Assembly: GCA_003142535.1 (NCBI GenBank)
Contig: PLMQ01000068.1
Span: 1-64,000, forward strand
Reading direction: 5' to 3'
Source of the DNA: Syntrophaceae bacterium
GTDB lineage: Bacteria > Desulfobacterota > Syntrophia > Syntrophales > Smithellaceae
DNA: 64,000 nt
In this document: in pieces, positions 43,175 through 52,747 of the stretch
Layout: each line of letters starts with the position of its first letter
Numbering within the stretch: position 1 is the stretch's first letter
Position numbers and translations under genes: made by a program
Notes under the pieces: model-generated
Database searches by the model: none
What the model was told of the DNA's origin: nothing
The model's input: the letters and a program-made list of their open reading frames with translations, nothing else

Positions 43175-44179
43175 ATGCCCGAGAAACGTGATCTTTATAA
43201 AAGTTACGGAGAAAAGCTGATCGGGTTGTTTGTGCGCTTGCTCTTTTCCGGTGAAAGTTATTCGCTGACTGAGCTTGCCAAGATGTTTGATTGCTCCAAG
43301 CAGACTGTTTTGAGATTAATTGACAATATCCGCAAGTCCTATGGCATTAATATTGAAGAAACCAGGCAGGGAAACAGAAACTTTTACCGGATCAGGAAGC
43401 CGGCAGCCTCACTGCAAAATATACCGCTGACGGAAGCCGAATTGCAGTCGCTTCAGCTATGCAAGGCATTTACACAGCATCTTGTCGGCAAAAAACTCTA
43501 TGAAGAAGCAACACAGGCAATTTTCAAAAGCAAGGCAGCACTGGCTGGCGGAAAGCAAATAAATGAATGTAATATTACCGCGTTTTGTCCTGGAACTATT
43601 GATTACACTCCACAGCATCAAATCATCCATACATTAATTGAAGCAATGGATAAACGCAAGGTTTGCAAGCTTGCCTATCAAGCTATTAATACACAAAGAC
43701 CTAAAACATTTCATATCAAACCCATCAAACTTTTTTCTTATCATGACGCTATTTATCTCCACGCGCAAAAAGCCAAAGAACCTGGTAAACCATATATTGC
43801 TCCTCAGTATGATCCACTGCTTGCTGTGCATCGCATGAAAGCTGTGGAAATGACAAAAATTGATTTTCAGCAAGAGAAATTTGATTTTGAGAAAGCGTTC
43901 AACCAGCAGTTCGGTGTTATTAAAGAAGATGCATTTCAAGTGGAAGTGGAATTTGCCGGCTGGTCGTCAGGTTATGTATCAGAGAGGAAATGGAGCCCGA
44001 ATCAAGAAATTATCAAAAAGGATAAAAACAAAATTATCCTTAAATTTACAGCATCTTCCAAGTCCGAGTTAATCGGCTGGCTGCTTTCTTTTGGAGAAGA
44101 AGCAAAGCTGATAAAACCGGGTTGGCTGGTTAAAGAATTAAAAGCTGAAATTGCTAAATTAGGGGACTGTTATAAGTAA
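43175..44179 (+). CDS. WYL-domain regulator of the AAA ATPase
   Basis: A 334-residue protein with an N-terminal winged HTH (YSLTELAKMFDCSKQTVLRL) and a WYL domain (about 160-235, CKLAYQAINTQRPKTFHIKP, then LFSYHDAIYLHAQK), followed by a WCX-type C-terminus (EVEFAGWSSGYVSERKW). It stands 160 bases before a large tandem AAA ATPase on the same strand and probably controls it. Such WYL/ATPase pairs recur in defence islands. Confidence 0.85.
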   Translation: MPEKRDLYKSYGEKLIGLFVRLLFSGESYSLTELAKMFDCSKQTVLRLIDNIRKSYGINIEETRQGNRNFYRIRKPAASLQNIPLTEAELQSLQLCKAFTQHLVGKKLYEEATQAIFKSKAALAGGKQINECNITAFCPGTIDYTPQHQIIHTLIEAMDKRKVCKLAYQAINTQRPKTFHIKPIKLFSYHDAIYLHAQKAKEPGKPYIAPQYDPLLAVHRMKAVEMTKIDFQQEKFDFEKAFNQQFGVIKEDAFQVEVEFAGWSSGYVSERKWSPNQEIIKKDKNKIILKFTASSKSELIGWLLSFGEEAKLIKPGWLVKELKAEIAKLGDCYK

Positions 44180-44341
44180 AGTATTACGGCAAAGGGCAAC
44201 ACCTGCCTTACAAGTTACGGTAATAAATCGATTATTGGCACAATCTTTATTTCAATAAAAAATATTATAATCATTCCTTATTATGGAACGATCATATGGT
44301 AGCTTGTTCCAGAAATCAGATACAAGGAAGGAACAAGCTTT

Positions 44342-46558
44342 ATGGTAAAGAAAAAGGATTTATTTCCATGGGGAACAGGCAAACAAAACAACGACAGTGC
44401 TTCAATCGGTGATAAGAACGAACGCTTTGTCCTCCGTAATTCAATAGTTTATCTCGCATATTTGTTAGATTATAATACAATATCAGACAAAAAAATCTTT
44501 GAAGTACTTTCCTGGGTATTAGGGAATAAGTTCAAAAAACTGGAAAAACATCTCTTTGACATAATATCCCCGAAGGAAAGAGAAGAATTCAAACACGACC
44601 TCAAGGATTCCACTGACACAGAGAAATCTGTCAATTTAATTCATAAAATACTTTATAAATCATGCAAAAAACATATTATTGGATTTCTTCATTTTACCAA
44701 AGAAGTATTATCTCTTCGCCATAAATCTCTTGCTTACAGCGGCAACAGCGATACCGAAAATAAAATATCAAAACTGGCAAAGATGTTCAATCTTTCCGAA
44801 CAGGAGATAAAATTCTGCACATTTCTTTTTATTACTACAGCATGGAAGAATGCAGGGGATTATTTCGGATCTCATTTAAAATGCAATACTATTTCAGGCC
44901 GGCGATATTTGAAGACCGCATTACAGATGACGGATAAGGAAATAAATAAAGTTCTATCCGGAACTTTAATAATGAGCGGTTTTTGCGAAATAAAAAAATC
45001 AGGTTTTTCCACAACAGATGATTTTGAAGAATATTTTTTAAAACCATCAAATGAAGACTCCGCAATCAAATATTTCAGCCGGATTCCCCGTAAAACTATC
45101 CCGCTGGAAAAACAGTTAATTGATCAAAAAAAGACGGAGCATATTTTAAAATTGCTGAGCATTAAGAAAAAATCATCCACTCATATTCTTTTACATGGAG
45201 CATCCAGCAGCGGAAAAACCAGTTATGGCTATAGCCTGGTAAAAAAATCGGGAGTTCCTGCCTATGAGATAACCCCCAATGAAAATGCCGCTAAGCATCG
45301 GGCTGCAATCATGGCCTGTTTAAACACAATAAAAAATAATGAAAGGTCGGTCATAATTGTTAATGAAGCAGATAACATTTTGAAAACAAAAGAGTCATGG
45401 TATACGCGGCATGAAATACAGGATAAAAACAGGCTCAATCAATTGCTGGAAGAACAGGGCAATACAATGATCTGGATTACAAACAATATTGAAGAAATTG
45501 ATAGTTCGGTCATTCAGCGTTTTTCATTCAGCCTGCATTTTAAGCAATTAAATAAGAAACAGCGAACAAACGTATGGGAATCAGTTCTTTGTCGTCATCG
45601 TGTTAAAAAGTGCTTTAGTGACAATGAACTAAAAGAATTAGCCAACTCTTATCCGGTAGACGCTGCTGTTATTGATTCCTCTATTAAAAAGGCTCTGGAA
45701 ATTTCATCACCCGTAAAGGACAGTTTTAAAGAAACTGTAATTATGAATCTCGATGCCTATATGGAACTAACAAAGGATAAGGACAAATTAAAAAATAAAA
45801 ACAAAATTGAAAATAACTATTCTATTGATGGGCTTAATGTTGATGGTGATCTGGCTGTCATGATGGATCAACTGGAAACTTACGACCGGTTTCTTCGTGA
45901 AGCGGATAAAAGTGAACTGCGCAACTTCAACCTTCTTTTCTTCGGGCCACCGGGAACAGGCAAAAGTGAATTTGCCCGCTTTATTGCCAATCATCTGACC
46001 AGGGAAATAATGTGCAAAAGAACAAGTGATATTGTTACTCCGTGGGTTGGCGAAACGGAACAAAATATCAGCAGCGTCTTTGCCAAAGCGGAAGCGGAAG
46101 AAGCAATTCTGATTATTGATGAAGCTGACTCATTTCTCTTCAACCGCAGCCGGGCAGTTCGCTCCTTTGAAATAAACCGTACCAATGAATTCCTGACACA
46201 GATGGAAAGATTTCGGGGTATTCTGATTTGTACGACTAACATGTTAGCAGGACTGGATAGTGCATCCATCCGCCGTTTTAATCATAAAATAAAATTTGAT
46301 TATCTAAGACCGGAAGGCAATATTGTATTTTATCAACGGCTTTTAGCCCCATTAAGCAACAGTTCATTGGATGAAGTTGTGAAAAAGGAACTGCATGAAA
46401 TAAGACAATTGACGCCCGGTGATTTCCGTATTGTCCGCGATAGATTTTCTTTTTATAAGAAGTCAGAAGTAAATCATCAAATGCTTCTAGAAGCATTGAA
46501 CAAAGAATCAAATATCAAGCAGTTTCAAAAAAATGGTGGCAAGAGGATTGGATTTTAA
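44342..46558 (+). CDS. Tandem AAA+ ATPase
   Basis: A 738-residue protein with a helical N-terminal region (about 1-260) and two AAA+ modules. Module 1 (about 275-415) has ILLHGASSSGKTSYGYSL, VIIVNEADNIL and the sensor MIWITNN, but is degenerate. Module 2 (about 530-680) has LLFFGPPGTGKSEFARFI, ILIIDEADSFLFNR and LICTTNM with a clear Arg finger region (SIRRFNH). It resembles the FtsH/spastin-like ATPases found alone on islands. No protease domain is present. The WYL regulator upstream suggests that it responds to phage or DNA stress. Confidence 0.75.
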   Translation: MVKKKDLFPWGTGKQNNDSASIGDKNERFVLRNSIVYLAYLLDYNTISDKKIFEVLSWVLGNKFKKLEKHLFDIISPKEREEFKHDLKDSTDTEKSVNLIHKILYKSCKKHIIGFLHFTKEVLSLRHKSLAYSGNSDTENKISKLAKMFNLSEQEIKFCTFLFITTAWKNAGDYFGSHLKCNTISGRRYLKTALQMTDKEINKVLSGTLIMSGFCEIKKSGFSTTDDFEEYFLKPSNEDSAIKYFSRIPRKTIPLEKQLIDQKKTEHILKLLSIKKKSSTHILLHGASSSGKTSYGYSLVKKSGVPAYEITPNENAAKHRAAIMACLNTIKNNERSVIIVNEADNILKTKESWYTRHEIQDKNRLNQLLEEQGNTMIWITNNIEEIDSSVIQRFSFSLHFKQLNKKQRTNVWESVLCRHRVKKCFSDNELKELANSYPVDAAVIDSSIKKALEISSPVKDSFKETVIMNLDAYMELTKDKDKLKNKNKIENNYSIDGLNVDGDLAVMMDQLETYDRFLREADKSELRNFNLLFFGPPGTGKSEFARFIANHLTREIMCKRTSDIVTPWVGETEQNISSVFAKAEAEEAILIIDEADSFLFNRSRAVRSFEINRTNEFLTQMERFRGILICTTNMLAGLDSASIRRFNHKIKFDYLRPEGNIVFYQRLLAPLSNSSLDEVVKKELHEIRQLTPGDFRIVRDRFSFYKKSEVNHQMLLEALNKESNIKQFQKNGGKRIGF

Positions 46559-46748
46559 TAGCTTAAAAATGAAGAGATTCTAACGCTTACATGAAGACGT
46601 TCATGCTCAAAACTCCTTTAAAAATGCAAACTACATATAATAAAAAATATTTTTATAAAATTTTTTGATTTAAGGAAAAATGATTTGTACCATTTTGTAT
46701 CCAAATTGAAAAATTGGGCTACTTAGAGCACCCACTGCCTTATCTGTA

Positions 46749-47333
46749 CTACCAACTACTATAATCACTAATGTCAATTTGCTCTTTTGTAAAAGTATCT
46801 ATAACAGTGCATGCTGATCCAATCGAACATGATGAAAATTTGTAAATGTATCGAGATGTGAATTCGTCTTTTGCATTCCAATGTTTCCATTTTTGCATAG
46901 TTCTATATTCATTCTGTGCCACTATGAATCCTTTTTTTTGATTATCTCCAATAGTCGATGAATCTGTCTGTATAATCTCCACAGTATCCTCAAATGATAC
47001 CCTCTCGTTTACCATTTCATGCTCAACGCCAATAATACATGTCGGTGTTGTGACTTGTAATGTATAGGCGCAAGCATTTGTACTAGTGGCTCCATAATAT
47101 GGCTGGATGATACCTTTTGCTATTAATCCTTGCATTTTTAGGCGTCGCTTATCATCAATCGGACAGAGACCATGAAAGCTGCCTGTCTTCACCTGTTCAT
47201 CAAAAACTATCTTGTTCATAGTTACTTGCCAGTCATGAATATATCCATCAATAATTTCTGAAAAAGAAATGCTTAAGACGTATTTTGACCAAGATGATTC
47301 ATTATTGTTTTTATAAATAGTTGTCATAATCAA
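46749..47333 (-). CDS. Unknown protein, 194 residues
   Basis: No family recognised. The sequence is rich in Thr/Ser, Tyr and Cys, with segments YVLSISFSEIIDGYIHDWQV and YTLQVTTPTCIIGVEHEMVN that look like beta strands. No signal peptide is evident. The ATG is weakly placed. It could be a soluble binding protein. Its place between the AAA ATPase and the AIPR gene is the only hint of a role. Confidence 0.4.
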   Translation of the reverse strand: MIMTTIYKNNNESSWSKYVLSISFSEIIDGYIHDWQVTMNKIVFDEQVKTGSFHGLCPIDDKRRLKMQGLIAKGIIQPYYGATSTNACAYTLQVTTPTCIIGVEHEMVNERVSFEDTVEIIQTDSSTIGDNQKKGFIVAQNEYRTMQKWKHWNAKDEFTSRYIYKFSSCSIGSACTVIDTFTKEQIDISDYSSW

Positions 47334-47546
47334 AACACCTTAATCTTTTATTAATATACAAATAGAGTATGTATTGAATATCACGATTTGATCTGAAATC
47401 TACTGTGCTACTATAAGCAGCTTCCGATAAATATTCAGCAACCTTTTACACCAGTCCTTGACCAAAGAAAACAGTGTGGGTTGTCCGACAGGAACAGATT
47501 TTGGATTATTTACTTTTAACAAAGCAAATACATGTGTTTCTTTTAT

Positions 47547-49304
47547 TTAATATCCATTACGTTTTTTAAACAACTCGTAAGCTTTATTAAGTTCCCGTTT
47601 GAATTGAATATAATTACCAGAGTTCTTTTCAAATTTCTTTCTACCCTCAGTTGATTTATAAAAATTTCTTGGGTCTGCTTCTCTTTTGGGCAACATGCTA
47701 ACATATATAGAGCATCTAGGTTTTGAATATTTAACTATACTGTTTTCATATTCAGGACTATCAATAAACTCTACCCATTCTCTCCAACTGCCAGTAAATA
47801 TTTTTTCCTTCCAATTTTGCAATTGAGTATAACAATCAATTACAGCATACCATTTTATAAATTGATAATATTCTCGATTTCTATTATTTAATTCGTGCTT
47901 AACAATTCGATCAAATAAATAATTTAAACGCCAACAATCAATATATCTAAAAACAATATGATCTATATTTTTACCTAATGATTTCTTGATTTTATTTTCT
48001 GGAAAAGTTTCATTGTATCGTTTATCTTCGCCAAAATAACTTTCAATTTGACCCGAAATACCTTCATCCGGTTTTATATATTCACAAGAATAAAAGAAAA
48101 GTGCTAGTTTGGTCATAAATATCTTATAAGGGCTTGCAACTTCACGGCTATCTGTACGTTTCCTATGATATGTGTAGCGCAAACCTAGTTCATTTATTCG
48201 GTTCTCTATCATAACCTGTCTTGGATCAGTAGAATGGAGGTCAGAAGATTTAATCTTATTTTGTGAGTTTAATGCAGCAATTATATCAATACTTCTCTTA
48301 TAAGTTTCAGAATCTTCATAAGGCAATCTGTAAATCCTGACCATTAATTTTGCAGGATTGTTTTCATTCCTGTTCTCATCATATGCTTTGTATAATTGAG
48401 TTACAGTTTGTGCACCATTAACCACTTGCGGATTACGTAGCGTTACTACTCTATCTTGCTCATTAACTTCTAACCAATCAGCGAATATTATGATGCCATT
48501 ATGCTTATACCAAAAAAGAGAGGGTTCATCTTTAAAGCTTGTTCTTATTTTTTTGTTTATAGTATTTTCACCAACAGATTCTCGGACATTTTTTTGTAAA
48601 TATTTTGAAATATCTTGTAAGTTTTTAAACCATTTTAACAAATCAGTAGCTTTTACATTACATACAATTGACTCAATTTTATCCCTCCCTTTGTCAATGG
48701 CCATGTATTCATGTGGCTCATACGGTAATCTCTTTTTGCCAGTGTGAGGGACATAACCATGTTTGATATCATAGATAACACCTTCTAATGCGTATCTATC
48801 AATAAAGTTAATATCTGCATTTAACTCCCATTTGCGATTTAGTAAAATCTTATTGAGATATTCTTTGGCTTCTATTTTTGAATTTGACGTAACTTCGTTT
48901 GTGCTTAACCATATTATTTCCAAATAAACATTATTATTTAACAATTCTCGTCTTAAAGCATTAATAAAATCTGCTGCATAATTATTAGTGTTTTCACCAA
49001 CCAATGTTTTTTCAATTTTTTGTAATTCATGTGTTATACATCTTGTGCTTTCTCTTTGTGAGCGTTCATGATATTTGGATTGAACAAGATAAAAAGTATT
49101 ACCTTCTTGAAAAAAACAATCAATCCCGCCATCGTTTGAACCATCTACGCTATAAATATTTTTAAAATCCTTTTCTGGAACCCTAAACCTTGCATTTACA
49201 TAAAACCAAGTAAGATTTAAAGTGCGTTCAACACTATTTCTGCTCTTTTCAATTTCCGATTGAAAAGAATTAAAATCATCTGGTTCTATTTTATTTAGAT
49301 TCAT
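47547..49304 (-). CDS. AIPR-family abortive infection protein
   Basis: A 585-residue protein with the AIPR pattern: FWYKHNGIIIFADWLEVN, then NPQVVNGAQTVTQLYKAYDE and VRIYRLPYEDSETYKRSIDI. The N-terminal region (DGSNDGGIDCFFQEGN, FYLVQSKYHERSQ) has the D...QxK pattern of a PD-(D/E)xK nuclease. AIPR proteins occur in phage defence, often next to restriction systems. This copy stands alone with its own inverted repeat upstream. Activity would follow from infection; the trigger is unknown. Confidence 0.78.
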   Translation of the reverse strand: MNLNKIEPDDFNSFQSEIEKSRNSVERTLNLTWFYVNARFRVPEKDFKNIYSVDGSNDGGIDCFFQEGNTFYLVQSKYHERSQRESTRCITHELQKIEKTLVGENTNNYAADFINALRRELLNNNVYLEIIWLSTNEVTSNSKIEAKEYLNKILLNRKWELNADINFIDRYALEGVIYDIKHGYVPHTGKKRLPYEPHEYMAIDKGRDKIESIVCNVKATDLLKWFKNLQDISKYLQKNVRESVGENTINKKIRTSFKDEPSLFWYKHNGIIIFADWLEVNEQDRVVTLRNPQVVNGAQTVTQLYKAYDENRNENNPAKLMVRIYRLPYEDSETYKRSIDIIAALNSQNKIKSSDLHSTDPRQVMIENRINELGLRYTYHRKRTDSREVASPYKIFMTKLALFFYSCEYIKPDEGISGQIESYFGEDKRYNETFPENKIKKSLGKNIDHIVFRYIDCWRLNYLFDRIVKHELNNRNREYYQFIKWYAVIDCYTQLQNWKEKIFTGSWREWVEFIDSPEYENSIVKYSKPRCSIYVSMLPKREADPRNFYKSTEGRKKFEKNSGNYIQFKRELNKAYELFKKRNGY

Positions 49305-49351
49305 AATGTTTGTTTTAATTAATCCTTTCTAATTTTTAATAGAATCTTCTG

Positions 49352-49412
49352 CTGAATATGAGGTTATTTTAGATTGCTTTTGAGTTTAAGATTTTTATAA
49401 CCTCATATTCAG
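49352..49412. promoter_or_regulatory. 16-bp inverted repeat upstream of AIPR gene
   Basis: CTGAATATGAGGTTAT (49352-49367) and ATAACCTCATATTCAG (49397-49412) are perfectly complementary across a 29-base spacer. The stem begins 48 bases before the AIPR start. A large operator or an RNA hairpin is possible. The rest of the 49305-49707 gap is AT-rich and shows no gene. Confidence 0.55.
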
Positions 49413-49707
49413 AAATCCAACAATTATAATATCCGTACTTCTTCGGTACTTCTTTTTTCCCAGATAAGTTGAATACGTTATAGCACTATTTATTTTTTTT
49501 AAAAGAAGAAAATCCACAGCCTTATTGATTACGGATATAATGACCAATTTTACTCCAAGACGGCATCTTATGTATTTCATCTTACTATAAGGAAGAAATA
49601 CGCTCATGGAAAAATTATGTTTACAGTGATATAGAATATTATATGAAATCAGTCAAACTGTCGATGTATGGAGAACCTTTCCAACTCAATAATTGGTATC
49701 TAATATC

Positions 49708-51177
49708 ATGCCCATAAATTGCAATTATCATCCTTCTCAACAGGCAGCTCATCTGTGTCCCAAATGCAAAACTTATTTCTGCTCAAACTGTATCATCAAA
49801 CGACAAATAGATTTGTATGGCTATATAAAAGATATATTTATCTGCCCAAAATGCAATATCTACACTAAAGCACTAACAGTTAGTCATAACATCGAACCAT
49901 TTTGGACAAGATTACCAAAAATATTTAAGTATCCGCTACAACGACAGCCGATAATCTTATTGCTGGTTTTTGCTTTACTCAGCATCCTTTTATCGATCAT
50001 ATTCAAATTTGAAATTATTATACTATATGCATTTGGCATTATTATACCAATTGCATGTTTCGGAGTTGCAATAACCTATTCCTATGCTGTGTTAACAACC
50101 ACCGTACACGGGAATTTTAAAGCACCGGAAATAAACATGGAGTTAATTAATAATAATTCTGGGGTCATCTTTAAGCAATTGGTTATCTTTTTACTTGTTG
50201 GTGGAATTTTCCATGAGCTATCTAAAATAAGTTCGCTTCTTGCCGGATTGTTTTCACTGTTATCATGGCTCCTTTTACCGGCGATTATTATCATCCTTGC
50301 TGAAACAAAAAGTATTCTGGCCGCAATCAACCCGCAAGTAATTGTTCGGTTAGCTTGGAGAATAGGCTCTCCTTATTTACTTATGTTTTTGTTTCTGTTT
50401 ACTTTAGCTTCTGCTCCTGGTTTCATAGCCGGTTTAATAGGAAAATTTATCCCTCAATACATTAGCATACTTCTAGTTGCTATTTTAACTTTCTATTATA
50501 TGTTAGTTGCCTATCATCTGATGGGCTATGTTCTTTTCCAATATCATGAAAAGGTGGGATATGAAATTGATTATGCCGGTGAACCTGTAAATATTCCCAA
50601 GACGCTGATTGATAACGCCTCAATCACAAATAAACGTCTTAATGATGAACTTCTCATCAGACTTAATATTTTAGCAAAAGAAGGTAATGTTGATAAAGCA
50701 ATAGCTTTAATCCGGGAAGAAACTCAAGGTAACATCACTGATCCAATTATTGCCGAACGCTACTTTAACCTATTGCAAATCAAACAGATGAATCCGGAGT
50801 TATTGGAACACGGCAGAAATTACATTCAACTATTAATTAAGACTAATCAAAAAGAGAAACTCTGTGAGGTCTATTTGACATGTAAATTCATTGGTGAAAA
50901 TTTTATTACTGACGCCGGCAGTCTTTACATAATTGCCAAAGCTTTAAACGAAAAGAATAATCATGCTGAAGCAAAGCAGGCTTTCGAACGATTTATTGCT
51001 ATGGATGACAAGCATCCTCTGGTTCCCAATGCCTCTTTTTTTATTGCCAAGATATTAAATGAAAAGTTCCATGAACCTCAAAAAGCGTCAGAAATAATTA
51101 AATCTATAATCAATAAATACCCCTTTCACGAAAATACAGCTTACGTCCAGACTTACCTGAAACAGATTAAATTGTAA
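49708..51177 (+). CDS. Membrane protein with zinc-ribbon head and TPR tail
   Basis: A 489-residue protein. Residues about 1-60 hold two CxxC-type zinc ligand sets (CPKCKTYFCSNC, then ICPKCN), like a B-box zinc finger. Five to six transmembrane helices follow (about 80-285). The last 190 residues are TPR-like (ELLIRLNILAKEGNVDKAIA and similar). The start is uncertain: ATG 49708 has no clear ribosome-binding site, and a TTG 15 bases upstream is possible. It is related in layout to the rhomboid gene on the opposite strand, which also ends in TPR repeats. Confidence 0.55.
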   Translation: MPINCNYHPSQQAAHLCPKCKTYFCSNCIIKRQIDLYGYIKDIFICPKCNIYTKALTVSHNIEPFWTRLPKIFKYPLQRQPIILLLVFALLSILLSIIFKFEIIILYAFGIIIPIACFGVAITYSYAVLTTTVHGNFKAPEINMELINNNSGVIFKQLVIFLLVGGIFHELSKISSLLAGLFSLLSWLLLPAIIIILAETKSILAAINPQVIVRLAWRIGSPYLLMFLFLFTLASAPGFIAGLIGKFIPQYISILLVAILTFYYMLVAYHLMGYVLFQYHEKVGYEIDYAGEPVNIPKTLIDNASITNKRLNDELLIRLNILAKEGNVDKAIALIREETQGNITDPIIAERYFNLLQIKQMNPELLEHGRNYIQLLIKTNQKEKLCEVYLTCKFIGENFITDAGSLYIIAKALNEKNNHAEAKQAFERFIAMDDKHPLVPNASFFIAKILNEKFHEPQKASEIIKSIINKYPFHENTAYVQTYLKQIKL

Positions 51178-51272
51178 TTAGCAATAAATCATCCCATCAT
51201 GTTGCCGGCAATTGCCGCTTCCGGTGAGTTTGAAAAACGATCCCGCAATATTTGCAAAAGACGAACACTTTT

Positions 51273-52664
51273 TTATTTTTCACCTCTTTTTGCACTGAGC
51301 TGAGCCAATTCCAGTATTGAGGGCGCGAGACGCGGATGATTGGGAGCAATTAATAAGACTTCATCCAGTATTTTTTCCGCTTCGTCAAGCTTTCTGGAAT
51401 TGGCAAAAACATGACATAAATGCAGAAGCATAGCGGGATCAATTTTAGGTTTATCTACTAACTTGCAATATTCCAGATATGTATCAAGCAATGCTCTTTC
51501 CGAATCTGCTTCTCTGCTCAATACGAGCATTCTTCTTCTTGCTGTTTTGTGGAATTCATCCGATGCCGGCTGCAGCTTGTCAATATTGTATAGTTGTTTT
51601 AATGCGATACTGTGATTTTCATCAATTGCTAGAATCTCGAGCAATAAAGGTCTTGCTCCCTTCATATCCAAAGTCTCGATTTTCTGCAACGCCTTCTCCA
51701 GCAGAGGCGTTATTGCTTCTTTCGGATCGGGCGCATCTTCAAATACTTTATGATTATCTGTCCTAAATATCTTAATAATCAGGAATCCGAGAAATGCACC
51801 ACCCGCTAACCCGCCAATATGGGCCATATAAGCCACATTACTATTCTTAAAGTATATTAAGCTAAATGCTTCAATAGCTAGCCAAAGTGGTAAGAGCAGT
51901 ATGGCGTAAACCCGAATGTAGCCAAAATAGAATCCCAGTGAATAAAAAATATTTATTTTTGTTCTTCCGTAAGCAACTGCATATGCTCCCATTAGTCCAG
52001 AAATGGCACCGGAAGCGCCGATCAAAGGGATTGTGCTCTCTATATTAAAAAAGGAAAATAGCTCTACGGCAGACACGCCGCCTAAAAGATAGACGATTAT
52101 ATATGTTATTCTGCCAAATCCCAATTCCAATATGCATCCGACAAGCCATAAAAAAATCATATTACCCAATAAATGCATAAAATCAGCATGTAAAAACATA
52201 TGGCTAAAAACGGTAAAAAGATTATGATTTGCCGGAATAAAACCATATTTCATGGAAAATACTTGCTTCAAAATATTATCATATTGCGTCCGCAGATCTC
52301 GCCATGTTTTATATTGTGGGTCAGCAGTGGTAATGATCTGGTCACTAAGTAACAGGCTTTTGAACTTTCTGTCCCGAAACATTTCCAAATAATATTGTTT
52401 CATTATTTCGCTGTCCGGATTTGTTTGCTCCGGCTGTTTTATATCTTGTTGGACATCGTTCTGCCCTTTCTTGTATTTTATATATTCGTTGACTTCTATT
52501 TCACGGAGACCTGATTTAACGTAATATGTGTTAGCTTCCTGTTCGAACTTATCATCTCCAGATTGAAGAAAGAAAAAGACGAAACAATTAATCAAAATAA
52601 TAATGATAGTAATCCAGGGAAGGTTCTTCTTATTTAGTTTTCCGGTCAGTGGAATTATCAACAT
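51273..52664 (-). CDS. Rhomboid-family intramembrane serine protease
   Basis: A 463-residue protein. Residues about 130-300 form the rhomboid core, with SHMFLHADFMHLLGNMIFLW, the catalytic Ser in LIGASGAISGLMGAYAVA and the catalytic His in YMAHIGGLAGGAFLG. The C-terminal third is TPR-like (ALQKIETLDMKGARPLLLEI). A first helix and a roughly 80-residue soluble part precede the core. It would cleave transmembrane substrates within the bilayer. Substrate unknown. Confidence 0.88.
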   Translation of the reverse strand: MLIIPLTGKLNKKNLPWITIIIILINCFVFFFLQSGDDKFEQEANTYYVKSGLREIEVNEYIKYKKGQNDVQQDIKQPEQTNPDSEIMKQYYLEMFRDRKFKSLLLSDQIITTADPQYKTWRDLRTQYDNILKQVFSMKYGFIPANHNLFTVFSHMFLHADFMHLLGNMIFLWLVGCILELGFGRITYIIVYLLGGVSAVELFSFFNIESTIPLIGASGAISGLMGAYAVAYGRTKINIFYSLGFYFGYIRVYAILLLPLWLAIEAFSLIYFKNSNVAYMAHIGGLAGGAFLGFLIIKIFRTDNHKVFEDAPDPKEAITPLLEKALQKIETLDMKGARPLLLEILAIDENHSIALKQLYNIDKLQPASDEFHKTARRRMLVLSREADSERALLDTYLEYCKLVDKPKIDPAMLLHLCHVFANSRKLDEAEKILDEVLLIAPNHPRLAPSILELAQLSAKRGEK

Positions 52665-52747
52665 TTAATGAGAGTTTCCTTTTTACTTATAAATCGAATA
52701 AAAAATACTCAGGTCGTCTTAATCAACATGAATAGTCATTATTGTTT

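Noticed and set aside
49395-49607. 70-codon minus-strand frame upstream of the AIPR gene
   Set aside because: It lies across the inverted repeat region, is basic and irregular, and has no ribosome-binding site.
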